Shown here in pieces: positions 16,508 through 25,266 of a stretch of DNA of 32,865 nucleotides (position 1 is the first letter of the stretch; every line of letters begins with the position of its first letter). A program made the translations under genes and the position numbers. The stretch comes from Bacteroidales bacterium (lineage in GTDB: Bacteria > Bacteroidota > Bacteroidia > Bacteroidales > G3-4614), in contig JAFYPQ010000021.1 in assembly GCA_017559955.1 (NCBI GenBank), positions 1 through 32,865 of the forward strand, given 5' to 3'. Under the pieces are notes generated by a model, which did not search any database, was not told where the DNA came from, and was given only the letters and a program-made list of their open reading frames with translations.

Positions 16508-17863
16508 CTATGCCAACATCATTGTACAACATACCATATATATCAGCAAGCCCACAATGTCGTTTGTGGTGGTTATAAATGGTCCTGTTGCTATGGCTGG
16601 GTCAATTTTAAACTTTTCTAATGTTATAGGCACCAATGTTCCGAAGGTTGATGCAAATATTACTACTACAAACAACGATAGGCTTACCGCTACGGTAATG
16701 TCGGAAGGTGTTCCCATAAATAAATTAAACCCGAATGTTATCAGTGCTATTATACAGGCATTAATTAACGATACTCCCAACTCTTTAAGGATTTGTGTTC
16801 CTGCATTGCGAATATCCAATGATCCGTTTGCCAAACCTTGTACGATGATTGCCGATGATTGTATTCCTACGTTTCCGGCGGTTCCGGCTATCAATGGTAT
16901 GAATAGTGCTATTATGGGGTTGGTTGCAAATCCGTTCTCAAAGTTACCAAGCATTATTGATGTTAATAGTCCTCCGAATATTCCTATTATCAACCATGGC
17001 AAACGTGCACGAGTTTGGGTGAAGACGCTGTCGTCAGTTTCAACGTCTTGCGAAAGTCCCGATGCTAATTGGTATTCACGTTCTGATTGCTCACGTACCT
17101 CGTCCATAATGTCATCGACGGTGATACGTCCCACCAAACGTCCGATACTATCGACTACGGGCATTGCCACAAGGTTATACTTTTCGAATGCTTGAGCAAC
17201 TTCGTCGATTGGAGTATCGGTATGAAGCGATATTGGTTCTCGCTTCATTACGTGTTTTATTTTTGCCACCGATTGGTGTGTTATTATCTTTTTCAAAGGG
17301 AATACACCTTTGAGCTTATGGTCGTCATCCACTACATATACATAGTAAATCTCGTCCATCTCTTCGGCTTGTTGTCGCATCTCTTTCAAGCACTCGGGCA
17401 TACTCCAATTTTCGTTAACGATAACCATCTCGGTTCCCATTAATCCTCCGGCAGTATCTTCGTCGTACTTCAATAGATCGACAATGTCACCAGCCTGCTC
17501 AACGTCATCGATAGCGGCAAGAATCTCTTCTTGGTCCTCCTCATCCATTTCTCGGATAAGGTCAACAGCATCGTCGGTATCCAACTGCTCGATGACCTGC
17601 TTGGCAATCTCAACATTTGATACGTGTTTCAAAAGTTTTTGACGGTCGTCCTCTTCCAACTCCATCAAAACTTCTGCCGCTACTTCGGCATCAAGTTGAT
17701 GATATATAAACTCTGCTTCGTCGAGGCTTAACTCTTGATATATCTCAGCTATGTCGGCAGGGTGTAGATCTTTTAAAAGTTCTTTTAATCTGTCAACATT
17801 TTTCTCTTCTATTATATCTTTTATCTCTTTTAGGTATTCTGCTGATAGTTCGATCATCGTCAA
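16508..17863 (-). CDS. mgtE: MgtE-type magnesium transporter
   Basis: This 451-residue inner-membrane Mg2+ channel/transporter has all parts of the family. An acidic helical N-domain (about 15-130) is full of the repeated LPADIAEI/DDRQKLL pattern, for example LHPADIAEIYQEL and MDEEDQEEILAAI. Two CBS domains (about 135-255) contain YVYVVDDDHKLKGVFPL and AMPVVDSIGRLVGRITVDD. A plug helix and five membrane helices (about 280-451) include PLIAGTAGNVGIQSSA, the conserved pore-lining segment. The N and CBS domains sense cytosolic magnesium and close the pore. The start lies 7 bases after the rsmA stop, so the two genes form an operon. No magnesium riboswitch is seen. Confidence 0.96.
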   Translation of the reverse strand: MTMIELSAEYLKEIKDIIEEKNVDRLKELLKDLHPADIAEIYQELSLDEAEFIYHQLDAEVAAEVLMELEEDDRQKLLKHVSNVEIAKQVIEQLDTDDAVDLIREMDEEDQEEILAAIDDVEQAGDIVDLLKYDEDTAGGLMGTEMVIVNENWSMPECLKEMRQQAEEMDEIYYVYVVDDDHKLKGVFPLKKIITHQSVAKIKHVMKREPISLHTDTPIDEVAQAFEKYNLVAMPVVDSIGRLVGRITVDDIMDEVREQSEREYQLASGLSQDVETDDSVFTQTRARLPWLIIGIFGGLLTSIMLGNFENGFATNPIIALFIPLIAGTAGNVGIQSSAIIVQGLANGSLDIRNAGTQILKELGVSLINACIIALITFGFNLFMGTPSDITVAVSLSLFVVVIFASTFGTLVPITLEKFKIDPAIATGPFITTTNDIVGLLIYMVCCTMMLA

Positions 17864-17870
17864 TTATTTT

Positions 17871-18659
17871 TTAAGGTTTAACGATATGTTTCTCTATCTC
17901 GTTGGTAAGCTCAATGAATTGTGCTACCGATATTTGTTCGGGGCGAAGGTTGAATATTTCGTTTGCCAATATTGGTGCCCCCTGCTCTATGATTGGCTTT
18001 AACGAGTTTCGCATTGTTTTTCGTCGCTGATTGAAAGCTGTTTTTACTATGCGTTTGAAGAGTTGCTCGTTACATCCCAGACTCGTTACATTGTTTCGTG
18101 TCATTCGGATTACTGCCGATTTTACCTTAGGCGGTGGATTGAATACGTGTTCGGGTACGGTAAAAAGGTACTCAACATCATACCAAGCCTGCATTAAAAC
18201 CGATAGTATTCCATATGTTTTACTGCCTGGTTTGGCAGCCAACCTTTCAGCCACCTCTTTTTGTATCATTCCACTGCAACAAGGTACCATATCTTTGTAA
18301 TCCAATACCTTGAAAAATATCTGACTCGATATGTTATAGGGATAGTTTCCTATCACGCAAAGATTTTTACCGAATACTTCGGACAAATTCATCTGCAAGA
18401 AATCTCCTTCTACTATTCGTCCTTGAAGTTGTGGAAAGTTCTTGTTCAAATAGGCTACCGACTCGGCATCTATCTCCACTACTGTTACATCTTGCCCCTC
18501 TGCCAACAGATATTGTGTAAGGACTCCCATACCGGGTCCCACCTCTAATATTGGCATACCTTTATAGTCGGATAGCGTCTCGGCTATTCGACGTGCTATA
18601 TCAAGGTCGGTCAGGAAATGTTGACCCAAACTCTTCTTCGGTCGCACCAACTTTGCCAT
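17871..18659 (-). CDS. rsmA: 16S rRNA (adenine1518-N6/adenine1519-N6)-dimethyltransferase
   Basis: RsmA/KsgA dimethylates two adjacent adenines in helix 45 of 16S rRNA late in small-subunit assembly, using S-adenosylmethionine. The 262 residues match the family's usual length. KKSLGQHFLTD near residue 8 is the classic start. LEVGPGMGVLTQYLL near 40 binds SAM, and NYPYNISSQIFFK near 106 is the catalytic N-(L/Y)-P-Y motif. VFNPPPKVKSAVIRM and AFNQRRKTMRNSL lie in the C-terminal half. It is upstream of mgtE on the same strand with a 7-base gap, and divergent from the flippase-like gene. A TATATTTG box (18784-18777) lies about 118 bases upstream, but its partner box is poor. Confidence 0.97.
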   Translation of the reverse strand: MAKLVRPKKSLGQHFLTDLDIARRIAETLSDYKGMPILEVGPGMGVLTQYLLAEGQDVTVVEIDAESVAYLNKNFPQLQGRIVEGDFLQMNLSEVFGKNLCVIGNYPYNISSQIFFKVLDYKDMVPCCSGMIQKEVAERLAAKPGSKTYGILSVLMQAWYDVEYLFTVPEHVFNPPPKVKSAVIRMTRNNVTSLGCNEQLFKRIVKTAFNQRRKTMRNSLKPIIEQGAPILANEIFNLRPEQISVAQFIELTNEIEKHIVKP

Positions 18660-18881
18660 TATCGAACAACTTTTATATCTTTATTTGTACTTTTTTTATT
18701 TGTTTTACTCTCATTTATCTGCAAAAAGGTTACCTTTGCATCTGATTTTGATATCAAATTTGAGAGTGCAATCGTGCAAATATACGAATATCGTGCGAAA
18801 TAATGTCAAGTTTAGTTAATTATTTCATTGTTCACGAAGGTATTTTCGAGCTTTCCCTCAAAAAATTAAATTATTAAAAAA

Positions 18882-19883
18882 TTGAAACGAATAGTATCAT
18901 ACATATTTAAATTTATTATTCCTCTTGCTTTCGGAGTTGGTCTTTTGTGGTATGTATATAGCAAGATGGATTTGAATGAGATAGGTAAAATTTTACAATA
19001 TGATATTAATTATTGGTGGATTTTGCTTTCTGGCATTATTGGTATGTTCAGCCATATTGTCAGGGCCGCACGTTGGAAAATTCAATTAAAGGCTCTGCCT
19101 GCAAACCCCTCAATGAAAGTTTTGACTAATGCTATTTTTGGTACATATGCCGTAAATCTTATACTCCCTCGTATGGGCGAAGTGTGGAGATGCGGTTATG
19201 TTGCTCATAGCGAAAATAAATCGTTTATAAAAATTGTAGGGTCAATGATTTCGGAGCGTCTTACCGATACGCTTACCGTTGCGACTATCACCGTTATCAC
19301 TTTTTTCCTACAATTCGAACTTTTTAAAAATCTTATTCACGAGAAACCTATTATAAAGGAGTCTATAACCAACACTCTAACGTCGCCCACTCTATATGGT
19401 ATTATTTTGGTAGGTATCATTGCTTTTATTTGGCTTTTTAAATACAAGAGTAACAATGCTCTTATTGTAAAAATTAAGACAATGATTAATAATTTGATTA
19501 ATGGTTTTAAAACTATTTTTCAAATGAAGGATAAGTGGTTATTCTTTTTTTATACTATTTTAATGTGGGGGCTCTATTTTATTGAACTTTATGTATGTTT
19601 CTTCGCTTTTGAACAGACTAAAGATCTTGGTATTATTTGTGCCTTTTCATGCTTCTTGATGGGTAGTATTGGTATGGGATTGCCTGTTCAGGGCGGTGTA
19701 GGTCCTTGGCACTGGGCGGTTATTGTTACCCTAACTCTTTATGGATTGAATGAAGATACTGCCGGTGCTTTTGCTTTGGTTGCTCATGGAGTTCAACTTG
19801 TTATGACTATTTTAGTTGGTTTATATGCTTTCGTATCTATCTCCATTGATAAAAAAAAGGTAAAAAGCGAAAACTGTTTATAA
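18882..19883 (+). CDS. Flippase-like / lysylphosphatidylglycerol synthase TM-region (UPF0104) membrane protein
   Basis: This integral membrane protein has 333 residues and seven to eight hydrophobic helices. The core motif LPRMGEVWR at 95-103 and the late GSIGMGLPVQGGVGPWHWA segment are typical of the UPF0104/LPG synthase transmembrane family (flippase-like). The soluble aminoacyl-transfer domain of MprF is absent. Members are thought to move or modify lipids; a role here is inference. The only sensible start is TTG at 18882. An in-frame TAA lies at 18867-18869, and the first ATG would remove the first membrane helix. TTG starts are uncommon. It is followed by pepD after 73 bases, with a small hairpin between them. 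Confidence 0.85.
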   Translation: MKRIVSYIFKFIIPLAFGVGLLWYVYSKMDLNEIGKILQYDINYWWILLSGIIGMFSHIVRAARWKIQLKALPANPSMKVLTNAIFGTYAVNLILPRMGEVWRCGYVAHSENKSFIKIVGSMISERLTDTLTVATITVITFFLQFELFKNLIHEKPIIKESITNTLTSPTLYGIILVGIIAFIWLFKYKSNNALIVKIKTMINNLINGFKTIFQMKDKWLFFFYTILMWGLYFIELYVCFFAFEQTKDLGIICAFSCFLMGSIGMGLPVQGGVGPWHWAVIVTLTLYGLNEDTAGAFALVAHGVQLVMTILVGLYAFVSISIDKKKVKSENCL

Positions 19884-19886
19884 GAA

Positions 19887-19904
19887 ATTTTGTTATTACA
19901 AAAT
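19887..19904. other. Small perfect hairpin between the flippase-like gene and pepD
   Basis: ATTTTGT (19887-19893), loop TATT and ACAAAAT (19898-19904) form a 7-bp AT-rich stem just past the stop codon. It could be a weak terminator, but no T-run follows. Confidence 0.35.
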
Positions 19905-19956
19905 AAGACTTATTAAATAAAGGCTAACAACTGACAGCTGATAACGGACAACTAAG

Positions 19957-21417
19957 ATGAGAAATCAAATTTTACCATTAACCCCCTCGTGTGTATGGCG
20001 TTTCTTTTATGATATTTGTAAAATTCCGCACACTTCGCATAATCTAAAAGAGATATCGGATTACATTACTGCGTTTGCCGAAGCAAGAGGATTATCCTAC
20101 TCGAAAGATAGTGTTGGTAATATTGTTATTTATAAGCCTGCATCAGAGGGTATGAATGGGAGAAAGGGCGTTATCGTTCAGGCTCATATCGATATGGTTG
20201 GGCAAAAAAGTCTCAGCTCGGATCATAACTTTACAACAGACCCACTCACTATATATGAAGATAATGGATGGGTTAGAGCCATAGATACATCGCTTGGTGC
20301 CGATAATGGTATTGGTGTTGCCGCTATTTTGGCTATTTTGGATGATAATAGTATAGCACACCCCGAAATTGAGGCTCTTTTTACTCTTGACGAGGAGTGC
20401 GGTATGGAGGGTGCTCGCCTATTGGATAAAGATTTTCTAAGAAGTTCTATTATGATTAATACCGATTCGGAAGAGGACAACTCTGCTTTTATCGGTTGTG
20501 CCGGAGGTATTGATTTTAAGGCTTCTTTGAACTACATTAACGAGGTTTGCAATATTGACGGCATTGCATATAAGTTGGTCATAAAAGGATTGTATGGCGG
20601 TCATTCTGGCGTTGATATTCATCGAGGCAGAGCCAACGCCAATAAATTAATGTTCAGGTTTCTGAATTTTATTTCGCAAGCATACAATATCAGAATTTCT
20701 GAAATAAATGGTGGCGATACTCGCAATGCCATTCCACGCAGTGCCGAAGCTATTATTGTTGTGGATAAAATTTTCCGTAACGATTTTTTAAAGGAGGTCT
20801 CGCTGTTTGCCAAATTATACCGACACGAATACGATACTGTTGAGAGAGGTGTTACGTTGACTTGTGAGGAGTGCGATATGCCAAATGGTATCCTTCCTGT
20901 TGAGTTTCAACCAAAATTTATTAATCTTGTTGAAGCTACCCCAGACGGAGTTGACAGAATGATTCCCAATATCGATGATACAGTAGAGACATCATCGAAC
21001 TTGGCTATTGTTAAATGCAACAATGGTAATGCTGTAATTCAAATATTGGTCCGTTCGACTATGGAGAGCAGAAAGTATAATTTTATTTCGAGACTATTTA
21101 GTTTATACTCTCTTGTTGATGCAGAAATTGAATTGTTTGGCGATTATCCCTCATGGTCTCCTAACTTAAACTCTCCTATATTAAATATTGCCAAAGAGTT
21201 TTACCGAGATTGTTATGGAGAGGAGCTTAAAACAAAGGTTATGCACGCAGGATTGGAGTGTGGCATAATCTCTTCAATTTATCCCGATATTGATATGATT
21301 TCGATCGGACCCAATATGCTTTACCCCCACTCTCCTGACGAGAGGGTTGAGATTGCATCTGTCGAAAAATTCTGGAACTTTTTGTTAGGAATTTTAAAAA
21401 ATGCTCCACTTAAATAA
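19957..21417 (+). CDS. pepD: Aminoacyl-histidine dipeptidase (cytosol non-specific dipeptidase, family M20C)
   Basis: PepD is a cytoplasmic zinc dipeptidase that hydrolyses unblocked dipeptides such as Xaa-His. The 486 residues match the usual length. The metal-site motifs are intact: AHIDMVG (H77, D79), TSLGADNGIGVA with the bridging Asp, and DEECGMEGA with the acidic pair E146/E147. GLYGGHSGVDIHRGRAN near residue 213 begins the lid domain, and HAGLECG and YPHSPDERVEI carry the last ligands near the C-terminus. MRNQILPLTPSCVWRFF and FYDICKIPHTSHN at the start are typical. The ATG at 19957 is preceded by repeat-like intergenic sequence (GACAGCTGATAAC). It faces the minus-strand glycosyltransferase, with a hairpin between them. 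Confidence 0.96.
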   Translation: MRNQILPLTPSCVWRFFYDICKIPHTSHNLKEISDYITAFAEARGLSYSKDSVGNIVIYKPASEGMNGRKGVIVQAHIDMVGQKSLSSDHNFTTDPLTIYEDNGWVRAIDTSLGADNGIGVAAILAILDDNSIAHPEIEALFTLDEECGMEGARLLDKDFLRSSIMINTDSEEDNSAFIGCAGGIDFKASLNYINEVCNIDGIAYKLVIKGLYGGHSGVDIHRGRANANKLMFRFLNFISQAYNIRISEINGGDTRNAIPRSAEAIIVVDKIFRNDFLKEVSLFAKLYRHEYDTVERGVTLTCEECDMPNGILPVEFQPKFINLVEATPDGVDRMIPNIDDTVETSSNLAIVKCNNGNAVIQILVRSTMESRKYNFISRLFSLYSLVDAEIELFGDYPSWSPNLNSPILNIAKEFYRDCYGEELKTKVMHAGLECGIISSIYPDIDMISIGPNMLYPHSPDERVEIASVEKFWNFLLGILKNAPLK

Positions 21418-21483
21418 ATTAGGAATTAGAAATGAGAAATTAATTTCTAATTGGCACAAACTAACAACTAACAACTAACAACT
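21418..21483. repeat. AATTAGGAATTAG-type hairpin plus 7-bp tandem repeat
   Basis: AATTAGAAAT (21424-21433) pairs perfectly with ATTTCTAATT (21443-21452). Three and a half copies of AACTAAC then follow (21459-21483). This lies between convergent pepD and the glycosyltransferase. The AATTAGGAATTAG start is shared with the repeat at 31316. Confidence 0.6.
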
Positions 21484-21484
21484 A

Positions 21485-22618
21485 TTATAGGTACTTGGTA
21501 AGTATCTTTATATTCTCATTGTTGTCGTATTTTTCGAACAATACTTTATTTCGTTGAGCAACTTGCTCATCTGTCATTTTTTGAGAGAGTGCTTTTTTTA
21601 TTGTCTCTACCAAATCTTTATCGGAATGTGCTACCATACATACCTCTTTAAGCCCTGTACTCTCAATCATTTTATCGTTAACGATACAGTGAGCTCCCTT
21701 ATACAAAGCGTTAATGAGTTTGAGTTTTATTCCTGTCGATTGGAATGTTATCAAGACATTGGCTGCTGCCTCGGTTATAAGTTTAGTCATCTCTGACGAT
21801 GATGGATTTGCCACAATCTCGACATTGTCCATTGCTCTAACAACTTCGTATAACTCTTTGGGAGGATTTCCGCCTGCTATAACCCATTTTACGTCAGGGA
21901 ATGACGGTATTACTCTTTCTGCCAAGAAATATACAGCATTGAGATTCTCCTCTACACTTAAATTGCCGTTATACAAAAGATAGTCTCCCGAGCCTCTTTT
22001 TAAGTTTTCAACTTTTTCTGCCGCTCCATTATGGAAACAAGGTAATAACTCTGTTTTTATGGTCGGATATGTTGCTTGAAAATATCTTTTTTCTTTTTCG
22101 GTTATGGCAAATATAACATCGGCACTACTCAACACTTTTTCGTATCGTTTTAATCTTCGAGATTCCCAATTAAAGAAGACCTTTTTCTTTACCGATACGG
22201 TTGCGTCTGCCAGATATTTGTAATACTCACTCTCAACATTGTGGGCTCGTACAAATCTTTTTCGATTTTTCAGCAAGGGCGATGATAATAGATGCGTTGT
22301 GTGTAATCCCTCAAACAATATAGGGTCGTCATCTTGTAAGAGACGTGCCAATAATTCTTTTGATTGACGGCTTTTTACTATATAGGGTTTATATAGCATT
22401 CTATTTAAAATACATGTGTTTCGTTTGTATATATATACTTCATCGGCAACATCGTGCAACGAACGAGAATCTTTTCTACCCTTATAGGCAAAACAGTGCA
22501 AGGCCACCTTATAGCCCGCATCTTTTAATGCTTTTACCTTATAATAGACATCTATTACTCCGCCATAATCGGCAGGATAAGGTACTTGAAAAGATATTAC
22601 ATGTATTCGTTTTGACAC
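21485..22618 (-). CDS. Glycosyltransferase with GT-B fold (family 4-like)
   Basis: This 377-residue protein is predicted cytoplasmic or membrane-associated. The N-terminal Rossmann half begins MSKRIHVISFQVPYPADYGGVIDVYYK, typical of glycosyltransferases that open with a Gly-rich loop. The middle has FEGLHTTHLLSS and VRAHNVESEYYKYLA, and LLYNGNLSVEENLNAVYFL plus WVIAGGNPP start the C-terminal nucleotide-sugar domain. The family's E-x7-E region corresponds to TFQSTGIKLKLINALYKG, where the first Glu is not obvious. The acceptor and donor sugars are unknown. It lies 93 bases after the LptF/LptG gene on the same strand and may belong to the tgt-lptF unit, so an envelope polysaccharide or LPS role is plausible but inferred. 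Confidence 0.85.
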   Translation of the reverse strand: MSKRIHVISFQVPYPADYGGVIDVYYKVKALKDAGYKVALHCFAYKGRKDSRSLHDVADEVYIYKRNTCILNRMLYKPYIVKSRQSKELLARLLQDDDPILFEGLHTTHLLSSPLLKNRKRFVRAHNVESEYYKYLADATVSVKKKVFFNWESRRLKRYEKVLSSADVIFAITEKEKRYFQATYPTIKTELLPCFHNGAAEKVENLKRGSGDYLLYNGNLSVEENLNAVYFLAERVIPSFPDVKWVIAGGNPPKELYEVVRAMDNVEIVANPSSSEMTKLITEAAANVLITFQSTGIKLKLINALYKGAHCIVNDKMIESTGLKEVCMVAHSDKDLVETIKKALSQKMTDEQVAQRNKVLFEKYDNNENIKILTKYL

Positions 22619-22711
22619 TTTATTTCTATTTTTGGAGTTACAATTTTACAATAAAAGATATTTAAAAGCAAATATTTGAGTAACTTTTTTTATATATAAC
22701 ATTTGCTTTTG

Positions 22712-23788
22712 CTATTTGGGTGCCTTGCGATATAGATATACTGCTATTATCATATATATTATATTTGGCAACCACACTGCCAATCGTGGCGACATATCAC
22801 CATTGGTGGCAAAGGTTGATGATATGCTTGAGAATAGTATATATGTAAAACTTAAAACTAAACCTATCCCTATATTCACACCCATTCCTCCTTTCACTTT
22901 ACGAGAAGAGAGAAACATTCCGATCGATGTCAATATAAAAGCGGCAAAGGTTGAGGCTATTCGGGTTTCATACTCTATTTGGAATGGTTTTATGTTTGAT
23001 GCTCCACGTGCCTCCTGTTTTTTGATGTACTGTTTTAACTCGGGCGTTGTCATAAGTTCGGCATCGTAACGTGATATTAAAAAGTCGGACGGGGCTATTG
23101 TTATTATTGTATCCAATCTGTTTCCTTTCTGAAACTTCTCCTCCATTCCGTCAAAATCTCGTATGGTGTAGTTACGAGCTACCCAATGGTACGCACTATC
23201 ATAACGTATCGACTCGGCTGTCAGTTTTGAACGCAAACTTTTTCCTTCGAACTTCTCCATCGAAAAACGATAACCTGTTTTAAGGTTATCATCATATCGG
23301 TTTATATAGGCTATTACTCCCGGCGATACCTGCAACTGCACATTAGCTGCATAATCGACCTTTTTGTTTGATACATACTTATTTTGGAACTCTATTCGGG
23401 TTTTGTTTGCAGGAGGAATTACAAAACTGTTGAGAGTGAATGTCAACGACGATATTATAGCTGCTGACACCATATAGGGTATCATTAACCGTTTAAAGCT
23501 TATTCCACTCGAAAGCATGGCTATTATCTCGGAGTTGTCTGCCAGCTTTGATGTAAAGAATATAACCGCTATAAAGGTAAACAACTGACTGAATAAATTT
23601 GTATAGTATGGTATGAAGTTGAGATAATAGTCGAAGATAATCTCTTTTAATGGTGCATTTATAAAGTCATCTATCTTTTCGTTTATATCGAACACCACTG
23701 CAATAGATATTATCAGCACTATTGCAAATACATACGTTCCTAAAAACTTCTTTATTATGTAAAAGTCAATTTTTTTAAGCATAATCAA
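22712..23788 (-). CDS. LptF/LptG-family permease of the lipopolysaccharide exporter
   Basis: LptF and LptG form the membrane part of the LptB2FG ABC exporter that extracts LPS from the inner membrane. This protein has 358 residues, about the usual length. It has three N-terminal membrane helices (about 12-32, 55-78, 98-120), a periplasmic beta-jellyroll-like domain (about 130-265) and three C-terminal helices (about 285-355). LKKIDFYIIKKFLGTYVFAI and LADNSEIIAMLSSGISFKRLMIPY are the typical YjgP/YjgQ coupling-helix regions. F and G cannot be told apart from one copy. It lies 10 bases after the tgt stop, an arrangement that I recall as common in Bacteroidetes. The ATP-binding partner and second permease are elsewhere. 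Confidence 0.92.
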   Translation of the reverse strand: MIMLKKIDFYIIKKFLGTYVFAIVLIISIAVVFDINEKIDDFINAPLKEIIFDYYLNFIPYYTNLFSQLFTFIAVIFFTSKLADNSEIIAMLSSGISFKRLMIPYMVSAAIISSLTFTLNSFVIPPANKTRIEFQNKYVSNKKVDYAANVQLQVSPGVIAYINRYDDNLKTGYRFSMEKFEGKSLRSKLTAESIRYDSAYHWVARNYTIRDFDGMEEKFQKGNRLDTIITIAPSDFLISRYDAELMTTPELKQYIKKQEARGASNIKPFQIEYETRIASTFAAFILTSIGMFLSSRKVKGGMGVNIGIGLVLSFTYILFSSISSTFATNGDMSPRLAVWLPNIIYMIIAVYLYRKAPK

Positions 23789-23798
23789 AAAAGTTGAT

Positions 23799-24929
23799 TT
23801 ATAGTCGTGTTGTTACTCGAACTATCATTTCGTCTTTCCACTGCTTGAACGTTCCTGCAATTATCTGTTTTCGTGCTTCACGAACCAACCATAAATAGAA
23901 TGCCAAATTATGTAACGAAGCTATCTGCATTGCTAAAAATTCGTCGCTTATAAACAGATGTCGAAGATATGCTTTGGTATATGCTTCATCGACATACGAT
24001 GCTCCTCCCTCCTCGATTGAAGAGAAATCGGTTGCCCACTTTTTATTTCGCATATTCATTATTCCATTGCGAGTAAAAAGCATTGCATTACGACCGTTAC
24101 GTGTTGGCATTACACAATCGAACATATCTACTCCTCGTTCAATTGCTTCAAGTATATTTGCAGGTGTTCCGACACCCATTAAGTAGCGAGGTTTATCTTT
24201 TGGCAATATTTCGTTTACCACCTCTATCATCTCATACATCTGCTCGGCAGGTTCGCCAACAGCCAATCCGCCTATGGCATTTCCCTCTGCACCAAGTGCA
24301 GCTACCTCCTCGGCAGCTCTGCGACGAAGCTCGGGATATACACATCCTTGCACTATGGGGAAGAATGTTTGAGAGTGTCCGTATAGAGGTTTGGTTTCGT
24401 TAAAGTGTTTCCAACCTCGTTGCAACCAACGCATGGTTAAATCCAACGATTTTTTTGCATACCCGAAATCGGCTGTTCCGGGCGTACACTCATCCAACGC
24501 CATCATTATATCGGCTCCGATTACACGTTGAATATCTACAACATTTTCGGGGGTAAACAGGTGTTTGCTTCCGTCGATATGCGAACGAAAATGCACTCCC
24601 TCCTCTTTTAATTTTCGATTTCCCGAAAGCGAAAATACTTGAAAGCCTCCGCTATCGGTAAGCATTGCTCTATTCCAACCCGAAAAGCCATGCAATCCTC
24701 CGGCACTACGCAATATATCTAATCCCGGGCGAAGATATAGATGATAAGTATTACCCAATATTATGGGAGCATTTACATCCTCTTCCAACTCGTGGCGATG
24801 GCAACATTTTACTGTTGCAGCCGTACCAACAGGCATAAATATAGGGGTCTCTATTTTTCCGTGCGATGTGGTTATGACTCCTGCCCTCGCATTTGACAAT
24901 ATGTCGTTTTTTATTAATTCAAATTCCAT
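23799..24929 (-). CDS. tgt: tRNA-guanine(34) transglycosylase (queuine/preQ1 insertion)
   Basis: Tgt swaps guanine 34 for preQ1 in tRNAs with GUN anticodons, the entry step to queuosine. It has 376 residues, a normal length. Catalytic Asp92 lies in DSGGFQVFSLS, and the nucleophile Asp271 in FDCVMPTRNGRNA. GGLAVGEP near 225 helps base recognition. The bacterial zinc site is unusual. The E. coli Cys302-x-Cys304-x2-Cys307 aligns without gaps to Gly309-x-Ser311-x2-Asp314, and only the His (H340 in SLHNL) remains. I recall the same loss in other Bacteroidetes, so the enzyme is probably functional without this zinc. It heads a tgt-lptF-(glycosyltransferase) unit, with a TATCTTTG box 36 bases upstream of the ATG. 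Confidence 0.96.
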   Translation of the reverse strand: MEFELIKNDILSNARAGVITTSHGKIETPIFMPVGTAATVKCCHRHELEEDVNAPIILGNTYHLYLRPGLDILRSAGGLHGFSGWNRAMLTDSGGFQVFSLSGNRKLKEEGVHFRSHIDGSKHLFTPENVVDIQRVIGADIMMALDECTPGTADFGYAKKSLDLTMRWLQRGWKHFNETKPLYGHSQTFFPIVQGCVYPELRRRAAEEVAALGAEGNAIGGLAVGEPAEQMYEMIEVVNEILPKDKPRYLMGVGTPANILEAIERGVDMFDCVMPTRNGRNAMLFTRNGIMNMRNKKWATDFSSIEEGGASYVDEAYTKAYLRHLFISDEFLAMQIASLHNLAFYLWLVREARKQIIAGTFKQWKDEMIVRVTTRL

Positions 24930-24965
24930 TTGTCTGATTTAAGTTATCAGCTATTAGTTAATAAG

Positions 24966-25075
24966 CAAAGATAATAACAAATGAGCAAAATACATAGAAC
25001 TTGTTCTAATGTATTTTACTGCGAGTGCAGATTATCTTCGAAGTTTACTTCAAAGATAATAACAAACGAGCAAAA
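24966..25075 (-). promoter_or_regulatory. Duplicated 25-bp promoter-bearing repeat with hairpins, upstream of tgt
   Basis: The two copies (24966-24990, 25051-25075) differ at one base. Each contains, on the minus strand, TATCTTTG, a good Bacteroidetes -7 box. The nearer one ends 37 bases before the tgt ATG. Between them TACATAGAAC/GTTCT-A-ATGTA (24991-25013) folds into a 10-bp stem. ATTATCTT-c-GAAGT/ACTTC-a-AAGATAAT (25031-25060) folds into a 13-bp stem whose right arm overlaps the second copy. No ideal TTTG partner box is present. Confidence 0.5.
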
Positions 25076-25266
25076 ATATGGTATTTGCGAGGATTTATTT
25101 TTTAGGCAAATAGCAAGTTGAACAATTATACCTTAATTATGATTGTTGAAATATGACTTTTTGTCAGTTACACAACACTCAAAATATCAATAGTTTTAAC
25201 TCACACACAACAAATATCGAAAACATAAAATATTGATAAACAGACTTTTTGGCAGGCAAAACCAAA

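Noticed and set aside
16557..17195. A 212-codon plus-strand open frame opposite mgtE
   Set aside because: MgtE on the other strand is complete and highly characteristic. This frame has no recognisable domain and no promoter.
18731..18738. TACCTTTG as a promoter for the flippase-like gene
   Set aside because: The box fits, but there is no TTTG at the right distance and it is about 145 bases from the start codon.
18777..18784. TATATTTG on the minus strand as the rsmA promoter
   Set aside because: No convincing partner box and a leader of 118 bases; not strong enough to list as a feature.
18660..18881. A small gene in the rsmA/flippase gap
   Set aside because: Short open frames here overlap the 5' end of rsmA antisense or lack a sensible start and conservation.
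21459..21483. Tandem repeats as a CRISPR array
   Set aside because: Units are only 7 bp without spacers, and no cas genes are present in the window.
24966..25075. Direct repeats as a CRISPR or phage attachment site
   Set aside because: Only two copies, no spacer pattern and no integrase. They are better explained as a dispersed promoter-bearing repeat.
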